Origin: JBDTME01 sp964583795
GTDB lineage: Bacteria; Patescibacteriota; Microgenomatia; UBA1400; PJMF01
Assembly (NCBI GenBank): GCA_964583795.1
Contig: CAZOWX010000006.1
Location: 1-64,000, forward strand
DNA length: 64,000 nucleotides
Direction: 5' to 3'
Under the pieces are notes generated by a model, which was given only the letters and a program-made list of their open reading frames with translations, had not been told where the DNA came from and ran no database searches. Each line of letters opens with the position of its first letter. Positions within the stretch are counted from its first letter, which is position 1. The position numbers and the translations under genes were made by a program. This document shows, piece by piece, positions 52,662 to 60,039 of the stretch.

Positions 52662-53192
52662 ATGTTCTTAGTATTGTTTGTTGTGAATACCTTAGGAAGA
52701 ATACTAGCCCCTTGGATGATTTTTTCTCATCCCATTTTTGCCGCAATCGGATCGTATTTTTTTGATATGTTTGATGGATATTTTGCTTATAGATCCAAGT
52801 TCTCATGGAGGACATATCACCGATTTGATAAGTTATTTGATCTTTATTGGTATTTTTTTATTGTGCTGTATGGATGGCATACCGGCAATAAAGAAGTGTT
52901 CGTACTGCTGTTTTTGTACCGATTTATCGGTCAATTTTTAAGTATTGCATTTTTAAAAGAGCGTTATTTGATGTTTTTTCCGGACATTTTAGAACACTTT
53001 TTTTATCTTCACCTTATTTTTACTTTGGTTCCAGCTTGGACATTTTTACTTTCTGGGTTTTGGCAAATACTGGTTATTGCTTTTGCTTTAGTCATTGCAT
53101 TGTGGCGTGAGCGTTTTATTCTGAGCAAACATAAGACCACTGGTGAACGACTTTTTCTTCTTGCGCCAAAATGGAAGAGGACACTGAAGTAG
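52662..53192 (+). CDS. CDP-alcohol phosphatidyltransferase-like membrane protein B
   Basis: 176 residues from the ATG at 52662, chosen because it aligns with the start of paralog A and has AAAGG upstream; the longer frame adds 18 polar residues. FFDMFDGYFAYRSKFSWRTYHRFDKLFDLYWY keeps D-x2-D-G-x2-A-x-R and D-x3-D, closer to the family consensus than copy A. Also shared with A: LYRFIGQ / IYRTMGQ and L-F-F-P-D/N-x-L-E. Divergently oriented paralogs with about 93 bp between starts. Confidence 0.62.
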   Translation: MFLVLFVVNTLGRILAPWMIFSHPIFAAIGSYFFDMFDGYFAYRSKFSWRTYHRFDKLFDLYWYFFIVLYGWHTGNKEVFVLLFLYRFIGQFLSIAFLKERYLMFFPDILEHFFYLHLIFTLVPAWTFLLSGFWQILVIAFALVIALWRERFILSKHKTTGERLFLLAPKWKRTLK

Positions 53193-53251
53193 TTTTTCCT
53201 TGCAAAGCCAGTGCTTTTTGATACACTTCGAGTATAAGAAAAGGAGCGGAT

Positions 53252-54760
53252 ATGGCCTTAGAAAATGGAACACCAGGTGAGCAACGCGAAATGCCTGAAT
53301 GGCTTGTGAATGTATTTTCAATGCTACCTGCACCAGCCCGATTAGTAGTGCTTAATCGATTAGGGAAGCAGGAAACATATGTAAACGCGATGGCTGCTGA
53401 TTTACAAGAAACATTGCGTACCATTTCCCCTACTGAAGATCGTCCGTATACCCAAGAGTTGGGAATGGTCTATCTTGTCACACAAGCAGAAAAGGTTGTT
53501 AGGAATAAAGATGCCAGAGTGCGTGCTTGGCGTCAGGGGATAGTAAGAGAGGATGATGTGCGAGGTGTTGTAGAGACGCAGCATGTGCGTGTGTCTGGAG
53601 ATCGACTCGAAATATTAGCTACGGCGAAAGCGATATATGGTGAGTTTCTAAGACGAGCTTTGGGTAGAGAGAATGGTTTAGACGAAGAAAGTGCTGAACA
53701 AGCTTGGCGTGATTTTTTAACTGATTTTAATGCTGTGATGGAACACCTATCGAATGAAACGAATGTAGTTCACTTAACTATGATTGACGGATACGTGTTG
53801 AGAATAGATATTACCAAAAAAGAAGCCTGTTTTGAATTGGGAATTACAGACGATGCAGATGGAACGCTAGAAAAAGCAGTAGCGGAGCAAAAATCAGCAG
53901 AGAAAGTGGCTGGGTATGTGCAGCGAGTGATTCCTGCAGATCGAGTCACTGCCTGGTTGGCTGATAGAGATCCAGAAGTGCAACATAGTGATGTAACCAT
54001 GGATTACGTAGAAACTCGGTCTGTTCGAAACGATTATCCATCCTTAACTCAAGAACAAGTTGAAGCATTGATGATCGAGCTTCAAAAAAGAAAAGACGAG
54101 TATGAGTGTTTAGGAGTCGAAGAGACTGAGTTTGCAGCGAAAGTCCGATTATTTGAGGCTGTTGATAATCGTGGGAGATTTAGTCTTGTACTTGTTCAAG
54201 CTAGTGGGGGTAATTGGCGAGTGCAAGTTAAGCAAACAGGCGATTTCTATAATACTCGCAAAGCAGAGAGACAGGGTGTCATTAAACCTTTTAAAGACGC
54301 GCTGATCAAAGCCATGCTTGAAGGTTCATCATCCCAAAATCCAATCGTGATTTCATTGGATACCAACATACTACATGAACAGTGGGGCGGAGAAAGCCAA
54401 AAGGAGCCACTTTTTGTTGCGAGAGCGGTATCACGGGTGGGCCATGCTATCCAAGTAAGTAGTCAGATAGCATGGAATCAAGCCCGGATAAATCTTGAGA
54501 GGCACTTATTGCCAGCGGTTGCTGAACATTTTTCAACAACACAGATGCCTGAAGGTTTAGTTCAAGATATTTTGAGGATGTATCAAAACTCGCGCTTCAC
54601 TGATACCGATCTTTTCGAGGAAAGACTGCATGATAAGGATCATGACGGAAATGTGTTATCATTGTACTATCGAGGAGTGCTCAACACTACAAGTAGTGGT
54701 GCAGCACCATTCTTTGAGTGTCATGTTTACCGAGGGAAGAGTACTGTACAACCAAGGTAA
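53252..54760 (+). CDS. Unrecognised 502-residue cytosolic protein
   Basis: No membrane helix or signal. N-terminal EMPEWLVNVFSMLPAPARLVVLNRLGKQ, an amphipathic-helical middle (about 100-160) and a mixed alpha/beta second half with GRFSLVLVQASGGNWRVQVKQTGDFY and PIVISLDTNILHEQWGG. I could not place any domain. AAAGGAG-like Shine-Dalgarno before the ATG. In size and style (large, acidic, single-copy cytosolic) it resembles the proteins at 44349, 49339 and 60040. Confidence 0.7.
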   Translation: MALENGTPGEQREMPEWLVNVFSMLPAPARLVVLNRLGKQETYVNAMAADLQETLRTISPTEDRPYTQELGMVYLVTQAEKVVRNKDARVRAWRQGIVREDDVRGVVETQHVRVSGDRLEILATAKAIYGEFLRRALGRENGLDEESAEQAWRDFLTDFNAVMEHLSNETNVVHLTMIDGYVLRIDITKKEACFELGITDDADGTLEKAVAEQKSAEKVAGYVQRVIPADRVTAWLADRDPEVQHSDVTMDYVETRSVRNDYPSLTQEQVEALMIELQKRKDEYECLGVEETEFAAKVRLFEAVDNRGRFSLVLVQASGGNWRVQVKQTGDFYNTRKAERQGVIKPFKDALIKAMLEGSSSQNPIVISLDTNILHEQWGGESQKEPLFVARAVSRVGHAIQVSSQIAWNQARINLERHLLPAVAEHFSTTQMPEGLVQDILRMYQNSRFTDTDLFEERLHDKDHDGNVLSLYYRGVLNTTSSGAAPFFECHVYRGKSTVQPR

Positions 54761-54965
54761 ATCAGCCTATTTGGGTGGGAAATGTTTTTGTTATGCTACA
54801 CCAATGTTCTGTGCTAAACGTGTTGGTTTTTGCTGTTGGGCAGAGTCGTGCTTAATCCTGATGACCAAGCTAAAGTCTTCAAATCCTCCTTTTGTTTGTT
54901 GGATCGGCATTTTATTCTGAATATGTATGTATTTTACTCTCACGCTCGTCATCCTACCCAAAGCC

Positions 54966-55016
54966 CGTCATCCTGAACAGTCTAGCGAGTTTACGAGCAA
55001 GACGGATTCAGGATCT
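54966..55016. repeat. REP-like palindrome
   Basis: GTCATCCTGAACAGTCTAGC ... GACGGATTCAGGATCT; near-identical to 37104-37155. Confidence 0.85.
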
Positions 55017-55093
55017 GGTATAGGGATACTTTCTCGTAGGCAAAAAGAGGACTCAGGAAATTTTTTTACAATATATCGATGAACTCTGACTTT

Positions 55094-55146
55094 AGATCCT
55101 GAATCGGTCTGGTTCGTTCCTCACCAGATCTGTTCAGGATGACGAC
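55094..55146. repeat. REP-like palindrome (reverse orientation)
   Basis: AGATCCTGAATCGGTCTGG ... CTGTTCAGGATGACGAC; inverted relative to the copy at 54966. Confidence 0.85.
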
Positions 55147-55283
55147 TGTTTATTTTTTCTAAAAGGAACTGTTCGAGTTGCAAAATGAAGTATTATTACC
55201 TAGTGCCGACCCGAATTTACCTTTTTCAACTATGTTCTTTCCGCAGTGCGCGACGAAGTGGTAACAACCAAAAACTCAACAAC

Positions 55284-55335
55284 TTTACCCGTCAAACTTT
55301 TATGGCTGATAAGCCAAAAAAGTTAGTCGGGTGAA
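55284..55335 (-). terminator. Long hairpin downstream of tRNA-Met, possible terminator
   Basis: ACCCG...ACTTTT..GGCT (55287-55307) pairs with AGCC..AAAAGT...CGGGT (55312-55332), 18 of 21 positions, with a GATA loop and a few more pairs outside. Read on the minus strand it is followed by a GTTGTTGAGTTTTTGG stretch. Could be a terminator or a remnant palindrome. Confidence 0.4.
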
Positions 55336-55415
55336 TACGACAACTGCAAGGAAAAAAGGTTAACCTAACCGAGAAGGATCTGTAATGAGCGACAAACACC
55401 CTGGGAGAAAACACG

Positions 55416-55489
55416 TAGCAAGGGAGGGATTCGAACCCTCGACCTTTGGTTTATGAATCCAATGCTCTAACCAGCTGAGCTACCTTGCC
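55416..55489 (-). tRNA. tRNA-Met(CAU), elongator-type (or Ile2)
   Basis: 74 nt, no encoded CCA. Acceptor GGCAAGG / CCTTGCT (G1-U72), D-arm GCTCAGCTGGTTAGAGC, anticodon loop TTCATAA with CAT, T-arm GAGGG-TTCGAAT-CCCTC. It lacks the C1-A72 mismatch and GGG/CCC anticodon stem of initiators. A CAU anticodon can also belong to tRNA-Ile2 after lysidine modification; not decided here. TATAAT at 55501-55506 (minus) is a likely promoter. Confidence 0.93.
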
Positions 55490-55506
55490 TCAAGAGTCGT
55501 ATTATA

Positions 55507-55848
55507 TCAGAGATTTTGATTGTGTTGGGCACGAGCTGCTACAGTAAAAGCCCTAAAATAATGGCTCCAGGCTTGATCAGAAGAGCCGTATTGATTTTCA
55601 CCATAAATATCATCAATCAGACATTCTTTGAGACGTGAAATTTCTTTTAACCTGGGAAAATGTTTCAACTGCGCATTTTGAGTGAGTTCGATGAGTTCGA
55701 GAGCTCTTTCGAGCGCTTTGTGTGAGAGTGCGTCGCGGCCCTTTTTTCTCCAGGAAAGAGTCCTTTCAACTTCACTTCCCACATTTGCCATCTGTTCAAC
55801 AAAAGTGAGTGTTTTCCATCTTCCGCTGGCAAGTTGTGTGTGTTGCAT
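55507..55848 (-). CDS. CPR-type helical hypothetical protein downstream of DUF5674
   Basis: 113 residues, helical: WKTLTFVEQMANVGSEVERTLSWRKKGRDALSHKALERALELIELT, then RLKEISRLKECLIDDIYGENQYGSSDQAWSHYFRAFTVAAR. From memory this pattern is frequent in Patescibacteria genomes, without known function. Its ATG lies one base after the stop codon of the DUF5674 gene, so the two were one operon before the latter was interrupted. Confidence 0.75.
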   Translation of the reverse strand: MQHTQLASGRWKTLTFVEQMANVGSEVERTLSWRKKGRDALSHKALERALELIELTQNAQLKHFPRLKEISRLKECLIDDIYGENQYGSSDQAWSHYFRAFTVAARAQHNQNL

Positions 55849-55849
55849 A

Positions 55850-56370
55850 TTAGGTTGGTAGAATCAAGTCATGAACAATAGTGCGAATTTTTTGCTGAAG
55901 TGAGTGATCATCAACGCCCCGGGTGTTGTTGTTTTGCGATGGTCGTAAGTTAATCATCGAGTCAAACTCGATCCAGTCATCATCGGAGTATAAATCAGGA
56001 TAAAGATTAGACTTGCTGCGAAATAAGCTTTATTGTCAATTTCGCATATATTTGAGCAACTTTTAGACTTTTTTGATGACGATACCCCGATGTACTTCGG
56101 GGTTGAGAAAGAAGAAAAGGCTAAAATTGCCAAATAGATGTGAAAGTGCGATGAATGTTATTTCGCAGTAAGTCTATCAATTCCCCATAAATTTTTTTGT
56201 GCACTGCCATGTTCAAGAAGTACTGACTCCTCATCGGCATGCAGCTCTCCGCTAATTGCCATAATCTTTTGATCAACGTCAACGACGGCTTTCACCATTT
56301 CTCCAAACAAGTTCTGAGCTTCAGTTGTGAGTTCATCCAGTGTTATTGGAGTTGTAATGATGCGTATCAT
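55850..56370 (-). pseudogene. DUF5674 gene interrupted by a MITE-like insertion
   Basis: The 5' part (56158-56370) encodes MIRIITTPITLDELTTEAQ... to KNLWGID and then stops shortly inside the insert. The 3' part (55850-56009) encodes NLYPDLYSDDDWIEFDS, MINLRPSQNNNTRGVDD and the end IVHDLILPT. Removing the inserted element plus one TA copy joins the two in frame as NLWGID-NLYPDLY, giving a 117-residue DUF5674 protein of normal length with its conserved G-E-L-H-A-D-E-E and F-D-S-M-I-N-L-R-P motifs. The truncated 70-residue product may still be made. Confidence 0.9.
56010..56174. mobile_element. 165-bp MITE-like element with 17-18 bp terminal inverted repeats and TA target duplication
   Basis: Terminal repeats GACTTGCTGCGAAATAA (56010-56026) and its inverse TTATTTCGCAGTAAGTC (56158-56174), one mismatch. 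Both ends are flanked by TA (56008-56009 and 56175-56176), the hallmark of Tc1/mariner/IS630-type insertion. A perfect ACCCCGA-tgtact-TCGGGGT hairpin lies inside (56084-56103). No transposase. Confidence 0.9.
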
Positions 56371-56383
56371 GAATCGAAGTATA
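56371..56383 (-). promoter_or_regulatory. -10 box of a probably leaderless DUF5674 transcript
   Basis: Minus-strand TATACT at 56378-56383, 7 bp before the ATG at 56370. Confidence 0.55.
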
Positions 56384-56415
56384 GCATTGCACGGACAGTA
56401 ATTTGAAAGAAAATT

Positions 56416-56931
56416 TCACCCATTTCTATCCACTTGTTCACTGAGCACCCGTACCAACTGAGCATCTTTCCACTCACTGGAGTTATACATTATTCCCGAG
56501 TGTTCATCGAGAATGTGCTTGAGATAGTAGCCAGACGGCGGAAATAATTTTTCAAGCGTGAGAACTTTATCCAGCTCAATCCAGTGTGTCTCACCTTCAT
56601 TCGTTGAGTGAATGGGTTGACTGGAGGGGATATTCGCTCTGAACAAATACTCCATCCAGACTTCATCGCGGTCCAAGTGATGATGAAAGGCTAAGACTTT
56701 GAGTGATACATTGTTGGGTTGCAGTGACACCCCCGTTTCTTCTTTCACCTCCCGAATAGCTGCACTGAGTGCATCTTCACCAGCCTCGATATGTCCCCCC
56801 GGTCCGATCCAAAACCCAGGAAATTTCTTTTTGTCTTCTGAGCGTTTGTGCATCAGGACTTTATTGTTATGGACGATGTAGGTTTCGCAAGCGACGATGA
56901 GCTGGCCGGTGGTGTGAAGGTAAGGGGACAT
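56416..56931 (-). CDS. Nudix hydrolase
   Basis: 171 residues from the ATG at 56931. The longer frame begins with a TTG that is itself part of the -35 box. Nudix box GPGGHIEAGEDALSAAIREVKEETG (G-x5-E-x7-R-E-x2-E-E-x-G complete), in a domain opening with IVACETYIVHNNKVLMHKRSEDKKKFPGFW. Hydrolyses a nucleoside diphosphate linked to another group, substrate unknown. Confidence 0.92.
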   Translation of the reverse strand: MSPYLHTTGQLIVACETYIVHNNKVLMHKRSEDKKKFPGFWIGPGGHIEAGEDALSAAIREVKEETGVSLQPNNVSLKVLAFHHHLDRDEVWMEYLFRANIPSSQPIHSTNEGETHWIELDKVLTLEKLFPPSGYYLKHILDEHSGIMYNSSEWKDAQLVRVLSEQVDRNG

Positions 56932-56967
56932 ACTTTTACTTGTAAATCTGTGTATTTCAATAGTCAA
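56932..56967 (-). promoter_or_regulatory. Promoter of the Nudix gene, probably leaderless
   Basis: Minus strand: TTGACT (56962-56967), 17 bp, TACAAG (56939-56944), 7 bp to the ATG at 56931. Confidence 0.6.
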
Positions 56968-57069
56968 CGTGTCAAATGTGTGACTAGTAGAATAGCATAG
57001 TCTTTGGTCCTAGACCAAAAAGAGTTGAACTTCTTTTCACAGCTATTTTGAGGTACAATAGTACTCATT

Positions 57070-57780
57070 ATGGAACACCCCAAACAATCGACTGCCCCCC
57101 AACAGAATTCCTCCCAAGATAAGCAAGAACCACTGCAGCAGTCTATCGCACGCTTCCAAAAAAGTCACATAGCTCGTTTGTTGAAAAAACAGAAACAGAT
57201 TTTTTTAGCTATCTTGTTGACACTCTTGGTGCTGACCTTGGTAGTTACTGCGGTAATGAGTAGTCAAGGTACACAGTTTTCTGGCCAAAATGTTACCCCG
57301 ACACCAGTTGTTCCTACCCCAACAGCAGTTCCACCAACCGTCACTGCAACACTTACACCCACTTCGACTCCCGTCCCAACGGCGCGACCAACTCGAAAAC
57401 CAACCGCAATTCCCACCACCGCTCAACCGACTGACTCAACTTCGAACCCGGATCAGAAGGTTACATTTGAAGAGCCAGAAGATACGCAAGCACCAGTAAT
57501 TTCGAAAATTAACGGACCGTACGACTGGGGAAATGAGGGAATTTGCTTTACGATTAATGGAGATCAAGTGACGGATCACGGTCACATTGGTGCTGTCAGT
57601 TTTTCTTGGAAACTCGATGATGATAACTGGGATCCATTTGACGAAAGGCAATCAATCAAGTGTTATGTGGGGAGAACGGCACTTAGTCCAGGCTCCAATC
57701 ACAAGATCACCGCACGTGCGAAAGACAAAGCAGGGAATGTGAGCAATGAGTTTGTGTATAACTTTACGATGATGCACTAA
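57070..57780 (+). CDS. Membrane-anchored protein with Pro/Thr linker and Ig-like domain
   Basis: 236 residues: polar head, one membrane helix (about 43-65, IFLAILLTLLVLTLVVTAVM), a Thr/Pro/Val linker (about 72-125) and a C-terminal beta-sandwich-like domain (about 140-236) with FSWKLDDDNWDPFDERQSIKCYVGR and HKITARAKDKAGNVSNEFVYNF, typical of Ig-like/Y-x-x-x-A-x-D-x-A-G-N modules. A TACAAT box lies 10 bp before the ATG. Probably a surface protein. Confidence 0.7.
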   Translation: MEHPKQSTAPQQNSSQDKQEPLQQSIARFQKSHIARLLKKQKQIFLAILLTLLVLTLVVTAVMSSQGTQFSGQNVTPTPVVPTPTAVPPTVTATLTPTSTPVPTARPTRKPTAIPTTAQPTDSTSNPDQKVTFEEPEDTQAPVISKINGPYDWGNEGICFTINGDQVTDHGHIGAVSFSWKLDDDNWDPFDERQSIKCYVGRTALSPGSNHKITARAKDKAGNVSNEFVYNFTMMH

Positions 57781-57826
57781 AAACAAAGTTGGATTAAGCG
57801 AAGGTAGCGATACTTTGAATTGTTCT

Positions 57827-58360
57827 TTATTTTATAACTGCGAACGCTCGCACTGGTGAGCCGTCAGCGTCTTTGATGTTCAAGGGAATGCCATAAAATG
57901 TGAAGGTTTCGTTTCTTGGTAGTTGTTCGCAATTGGTGAGCTTTTCAAAAGAAATAATACCTTGTTCGAGTAAATAGCGCTCGGCCTCGAGATCAAAATC
58001 AAACTTTTCTGAGAGTCCGGCAAATGCAGGTTTCTTTTTGGCAATGATTTTGGCGAGTTCCATGGTAATGGGGTGGTCGGTGAATAACACTCCTTTATCC
58101 TTTTGAACATCTTTTGGAGTTTGAAAGACTTTCGTTTCGGCTATGAAATCACTAAGCTGATACTCACTGAGTGTTTTTCACTTTGTATCAATATGCCGGG
58201 GGACGTTCACGTGAGTTGCGTCATGAGTCACCATCTCAATCCGAGTCACCGCCCATTGATCCTTTTCAACAGTAAAAACCGGTGTCAAGTGAACTTCCGG
58301 ATCTCATGGATACACGGACATATTGTCATAAATGGGTTGAGAGAGGTCGATGATGGTCAT
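57827..58360 (-). pseudogene. Cyclase-family (kynurenine formamidase-like) gene with two in-frame UGA codons at glycine positions
   Basis: A single frame from the ATG at 58360 to TAA at 57827 encodes a 177-residue cyclase-family protein (MTIIDLSQPIYDNMSVYP...THDATHVNVPRH...TFYGIPLNIKDADGSPVRAFAV) interrupted only by two TGA codons: 58304-58306 in VYP-x-DPE, where the family has YPGDP, and 58178-58180 in DTK-x-KTLSEY, where the family has G-K-T-L. Both fall on expected glycines. Read with UGA as Gly, the gene is full length. Asn replaces the usual metal-binding Asp in TH-x-N. Either a nonsense-mutated gene or a gene from a lineage with UGA=Gly. The part after the second UGA could still start at the TTA-TTC-adjacent GTG/ATG near 58090-58072. 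Confidence 0.85.
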
Positions 58361-58376
58361 AAAAACTAAAGAACAT

Positions 58377-58737
58377 TCAAATAATAAAACCGTTAATGTC
58401 TGCAGTTTCGTGAGTTTTGTTCTCATCAAAAATTGATAGCGAGTAGCCATTGGCAAAATTAAGGCGATATTCAGTGGGTTCATTGATGGTTACTTTTGTA
58501 ACTTTTTGATTTAAGAATGGACCTATGTGGAATGTTTCTGTGTCCAAGTTTTTACTTGCGTCTGAAGAGACGATGACTTGATCATCTTTCGTTATCTGGT
58601 ATTTCCCATAGAAATGGATGAAGTTATTGGAGTGAAAGGTCATTTGAAAACCGTAGGCATAAATTGCTATTAAGTTGATACTATCACCCACGAAATCTGA
58701 GTAGTTATTTTTGAAATGAAATCCGTGTATAGTTCAT
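58377..58737 (-). pseudogene. DUF6188-like small protein gene with a probable 5' frameshift
   Basis: The open frame (104 residues from a GTG at 58691) encodes LIAIYAYGFQMTFHSNNFIHF ... FLNQKVTKVTINEPTEYRLNFANGYSLSIFDEN, which looks like a DUF6188-type beta protein. The same frame continues upstream as IHGFHFKNNYSDF without any start codon. An ATG at 58735-58737, 5 bp after a GATACT box, is in another frame, so a 1-2 base indel just after the start codon would explain the break. Alternatively the GTG is the real start, though no Shine-Dalgarno is seen. Confidence 0.55.
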
Positions 58738-58757
58738 ATTTTAGTATCAGTACCAGT

Positions 58758-59093
58758 TCACAAATTATAGAGTTGTTCGGTCAACTTTTTGAGTGAGGGT
58801 AAGTCATTCTTAATAGTATCCCAAATAGTTTCTATATCAATTTGATCATAGCCGTGAATCAAAAAATTTCTCATTTCCACAGTTTGCCTAACAGGAAATT
58901 CTGGATTATCATTTCTAAAATTTGCTGATAATTGGTTTGATGCTTCTCCAACTATTTCCAAAGCATGACACACAGCAAAAATTGTTTTGTCGTCATTTTT
59001 GAAGTCATCATAGCTATATCCGTCCAAAAACTCGTCAACCTTATTAACGGCATCCAAAATATCTCCTAGGTAAACTAGATCAGTTTTTTTCAT
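58758..59093 (-). CDS. hepT: HepT-like HEPN toxin
   Basis: 111 residues, helical. The HEPN signature VEMRNFLIHGYDQID (R-x4-H-x-Y) at about 80-88 is complete. HepT proteins are RNases inhibited by AMP-tailing of the Tyr in that motif by the partner MntA. The start overlaps the end of the MntA gene by 14 bp. This is the typical HepT/MntA pair. Confidence 0.93.
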   Translation of the reverse strand: MKKTDLVYLGDILDAVNKVDEFLDGYSYDDFKNDDKTIFAVCHALEIVGEASNQLSANFRNDNPEFPVRQTVEMRNFLIHGYDQIDIETIWDTIKNDLPSLKKLTEQLYNL

Positions 59094-59379
59094 AAATTGT
59101 AATCAAATCTTTTTTTATGTTGGGCTCTAAAATCTTTTTGAGTCTTCCCTTCATCGCCAAATCAACTTTCTTTCCCAATAAATCTTCAAAATATATCTTC
59201 ACATTGGCTAAATCAAAAAGAGATTTTGTACCATTAAAATCAACCAATAAGTCAACATCACTGTCTTTATTTTCTTCACCGCGAGCATACGAACCAAACA
59301 AACCCAGGTAACGAATACCATGTTTTTTATACAGCGTTTTTAAACTGTCTTGCTGGAGATCCTGGACTATTTTTGTCAT
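59080..59379 (-). CDS. mntA: MntA-like minimal nucleotidyltransferase (antitoxin)
   Basis: 99 residues from the ATG at 59379. The polymerase-beta-like motif LGLFGSYARGEENKDSDVDLLVDF (G-S-x10-D-x-D) is complete, with the third acidic residue in KKVDLAM. Predicted to AMPylate HepT. A TATAAT box lies 6 bp upstream of the ATG, so the toxin-antitoxin operon is probably leaderless. Confidence 0.93.
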   Translation of the reverse strand: MTKIVQDLQQDSLKTLYKKHGIRYLGLFGSYARGEENKDSDVDLLVDFNGTKSLFDLANVKIYFEDLLGKKVDLAMKGRLKKILEPNIKKDLITIYEKN

Positions 59380-59391
59380 GGCTGAATTATA
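59380..59391 (-). promoter_or_regulatory. -10 box of the mntA-hepT operon
   Basis: Minus-strand TATAAT at 59386-59391, 6 bp before the ATG at 59379. Confidence 0.6.
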
Positions 59392-59412
59392 CACTACCTA
59401 TTTATTCAGAGT

Positions 59413-59997
59413 TTAATCGCAAGTTAGCAACTCACGTAACTCTTTTTGTACTTTTTGGGAATTTCTATACCAAACCGTCCCAAACCCCATCCTCTTTGCC
59501 TGTTCAATATTTTTCTCTGAGTCATCGACAAATAAACACTTGTTTGCCTGGACATTGAGTTTATTCAAAACGAACTCAAAAATTTTTGAATTAGGTTTTT
59601 CCAAGCCAATTTCGCTCGAGACAAAGTACTCTTTAAAATACTGATCAAGTGAAAATAGTTTACGTCGAACTTGCGTCCATTTGGGGGCTTCATTGACCAA
59701 GGCAACGATTGTGTATTTTGTGGATAACGTTTTGATTACACCAAATACATCTTTATCAATCTCGACCAAACTACGATAAATTGCATCTCGATCTTTCGTT
59801 AATAAGTCTTTGCTCTGATAGGCAAAAATCAGCTTTTTCAATTGTTCTTTATCTAAATTGGCACATGCTTCAATGTGTGGATAAAGATCAATGATGACTT
59901 GTTTACACTTGCGAAACTTTTCGGGATTTTGCTTTTTGATAAAGGATAAATTGGGGAAAAGCACCCTACCAAAGTCGAAGATGAGAGTGGTGAACAT
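59413..59997 (-). CDS. HAD-family hydrolase
   Basis: 194 residues. Motif I IFDFGRVL (nucleophile Asp8; the second catalytic Asp is replaced by Gly, as in the FDxGxV group of YihX-like members), motif II-like VALVNEAP, motif III Lys in EIGLEKPNSKIF and motif IV CLFVDDSEKNIEQAKRMG. Small helical cap. Phosphatase or dehalogenase-like, substrate unknown. A GATAAT box lies 6 bp before the ATG. Confidence 0.88.
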   Translation of the reverse strand: MFTTLIFDFGRVLFPNLSFIKKQNPEKFRKCKQVIIDLYPHIEACANLDKEQLKKLIFAYQSKDLLTKDRDAIYRSLVEIDKDVFGVIKTLSTKYTIVALVNEAPKWTQVRRKLFSLDQYFKEYFVSSEIGLEKPNSKIFEFVLNKLNVQANKCLFVDDSEKNIEQAKRMGFGTVWYRNSQKVQKELRELLTCD

Positions 59998-60009
59998 ACT
60001 TCAATTATC
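59998..60009 (-). promoter_or_regulatory. -10 box of a probably leaderless HAD transcript
   Basis: Minus-strand GATAAT at 60004-60009, 6 bp before the ATG at 59997. Confidence 0.55.
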
Positions 60010-60039
60010 TTTAAAAAACGAACGCATAATCAAGAAAAT

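Larger units (their letters stand above)
54761..55415. other. 655-bp gene-free region: two REP-like elements and a long hairpin
   Basis: REP-like palindromes at 54966-55016 and 55094-55146 face each other; a long imperfect hairpin lies at 55284-55335. No coding frame with support. Confidence 0.75.

Noticed and set aside
55284..55335. tmRNA or RNase P RNA in the gene-free stretch before tRNA-Met
   Set aside because: No tag peptide frame, no T-arm/acceptor, no RNase P core motifs; only a long hairpin better explained as a terminator or remnant palindrome.
56084..56103. Terminator inside the MITE
   Set aside because: The stem is strong but no T-run follows on either strand.
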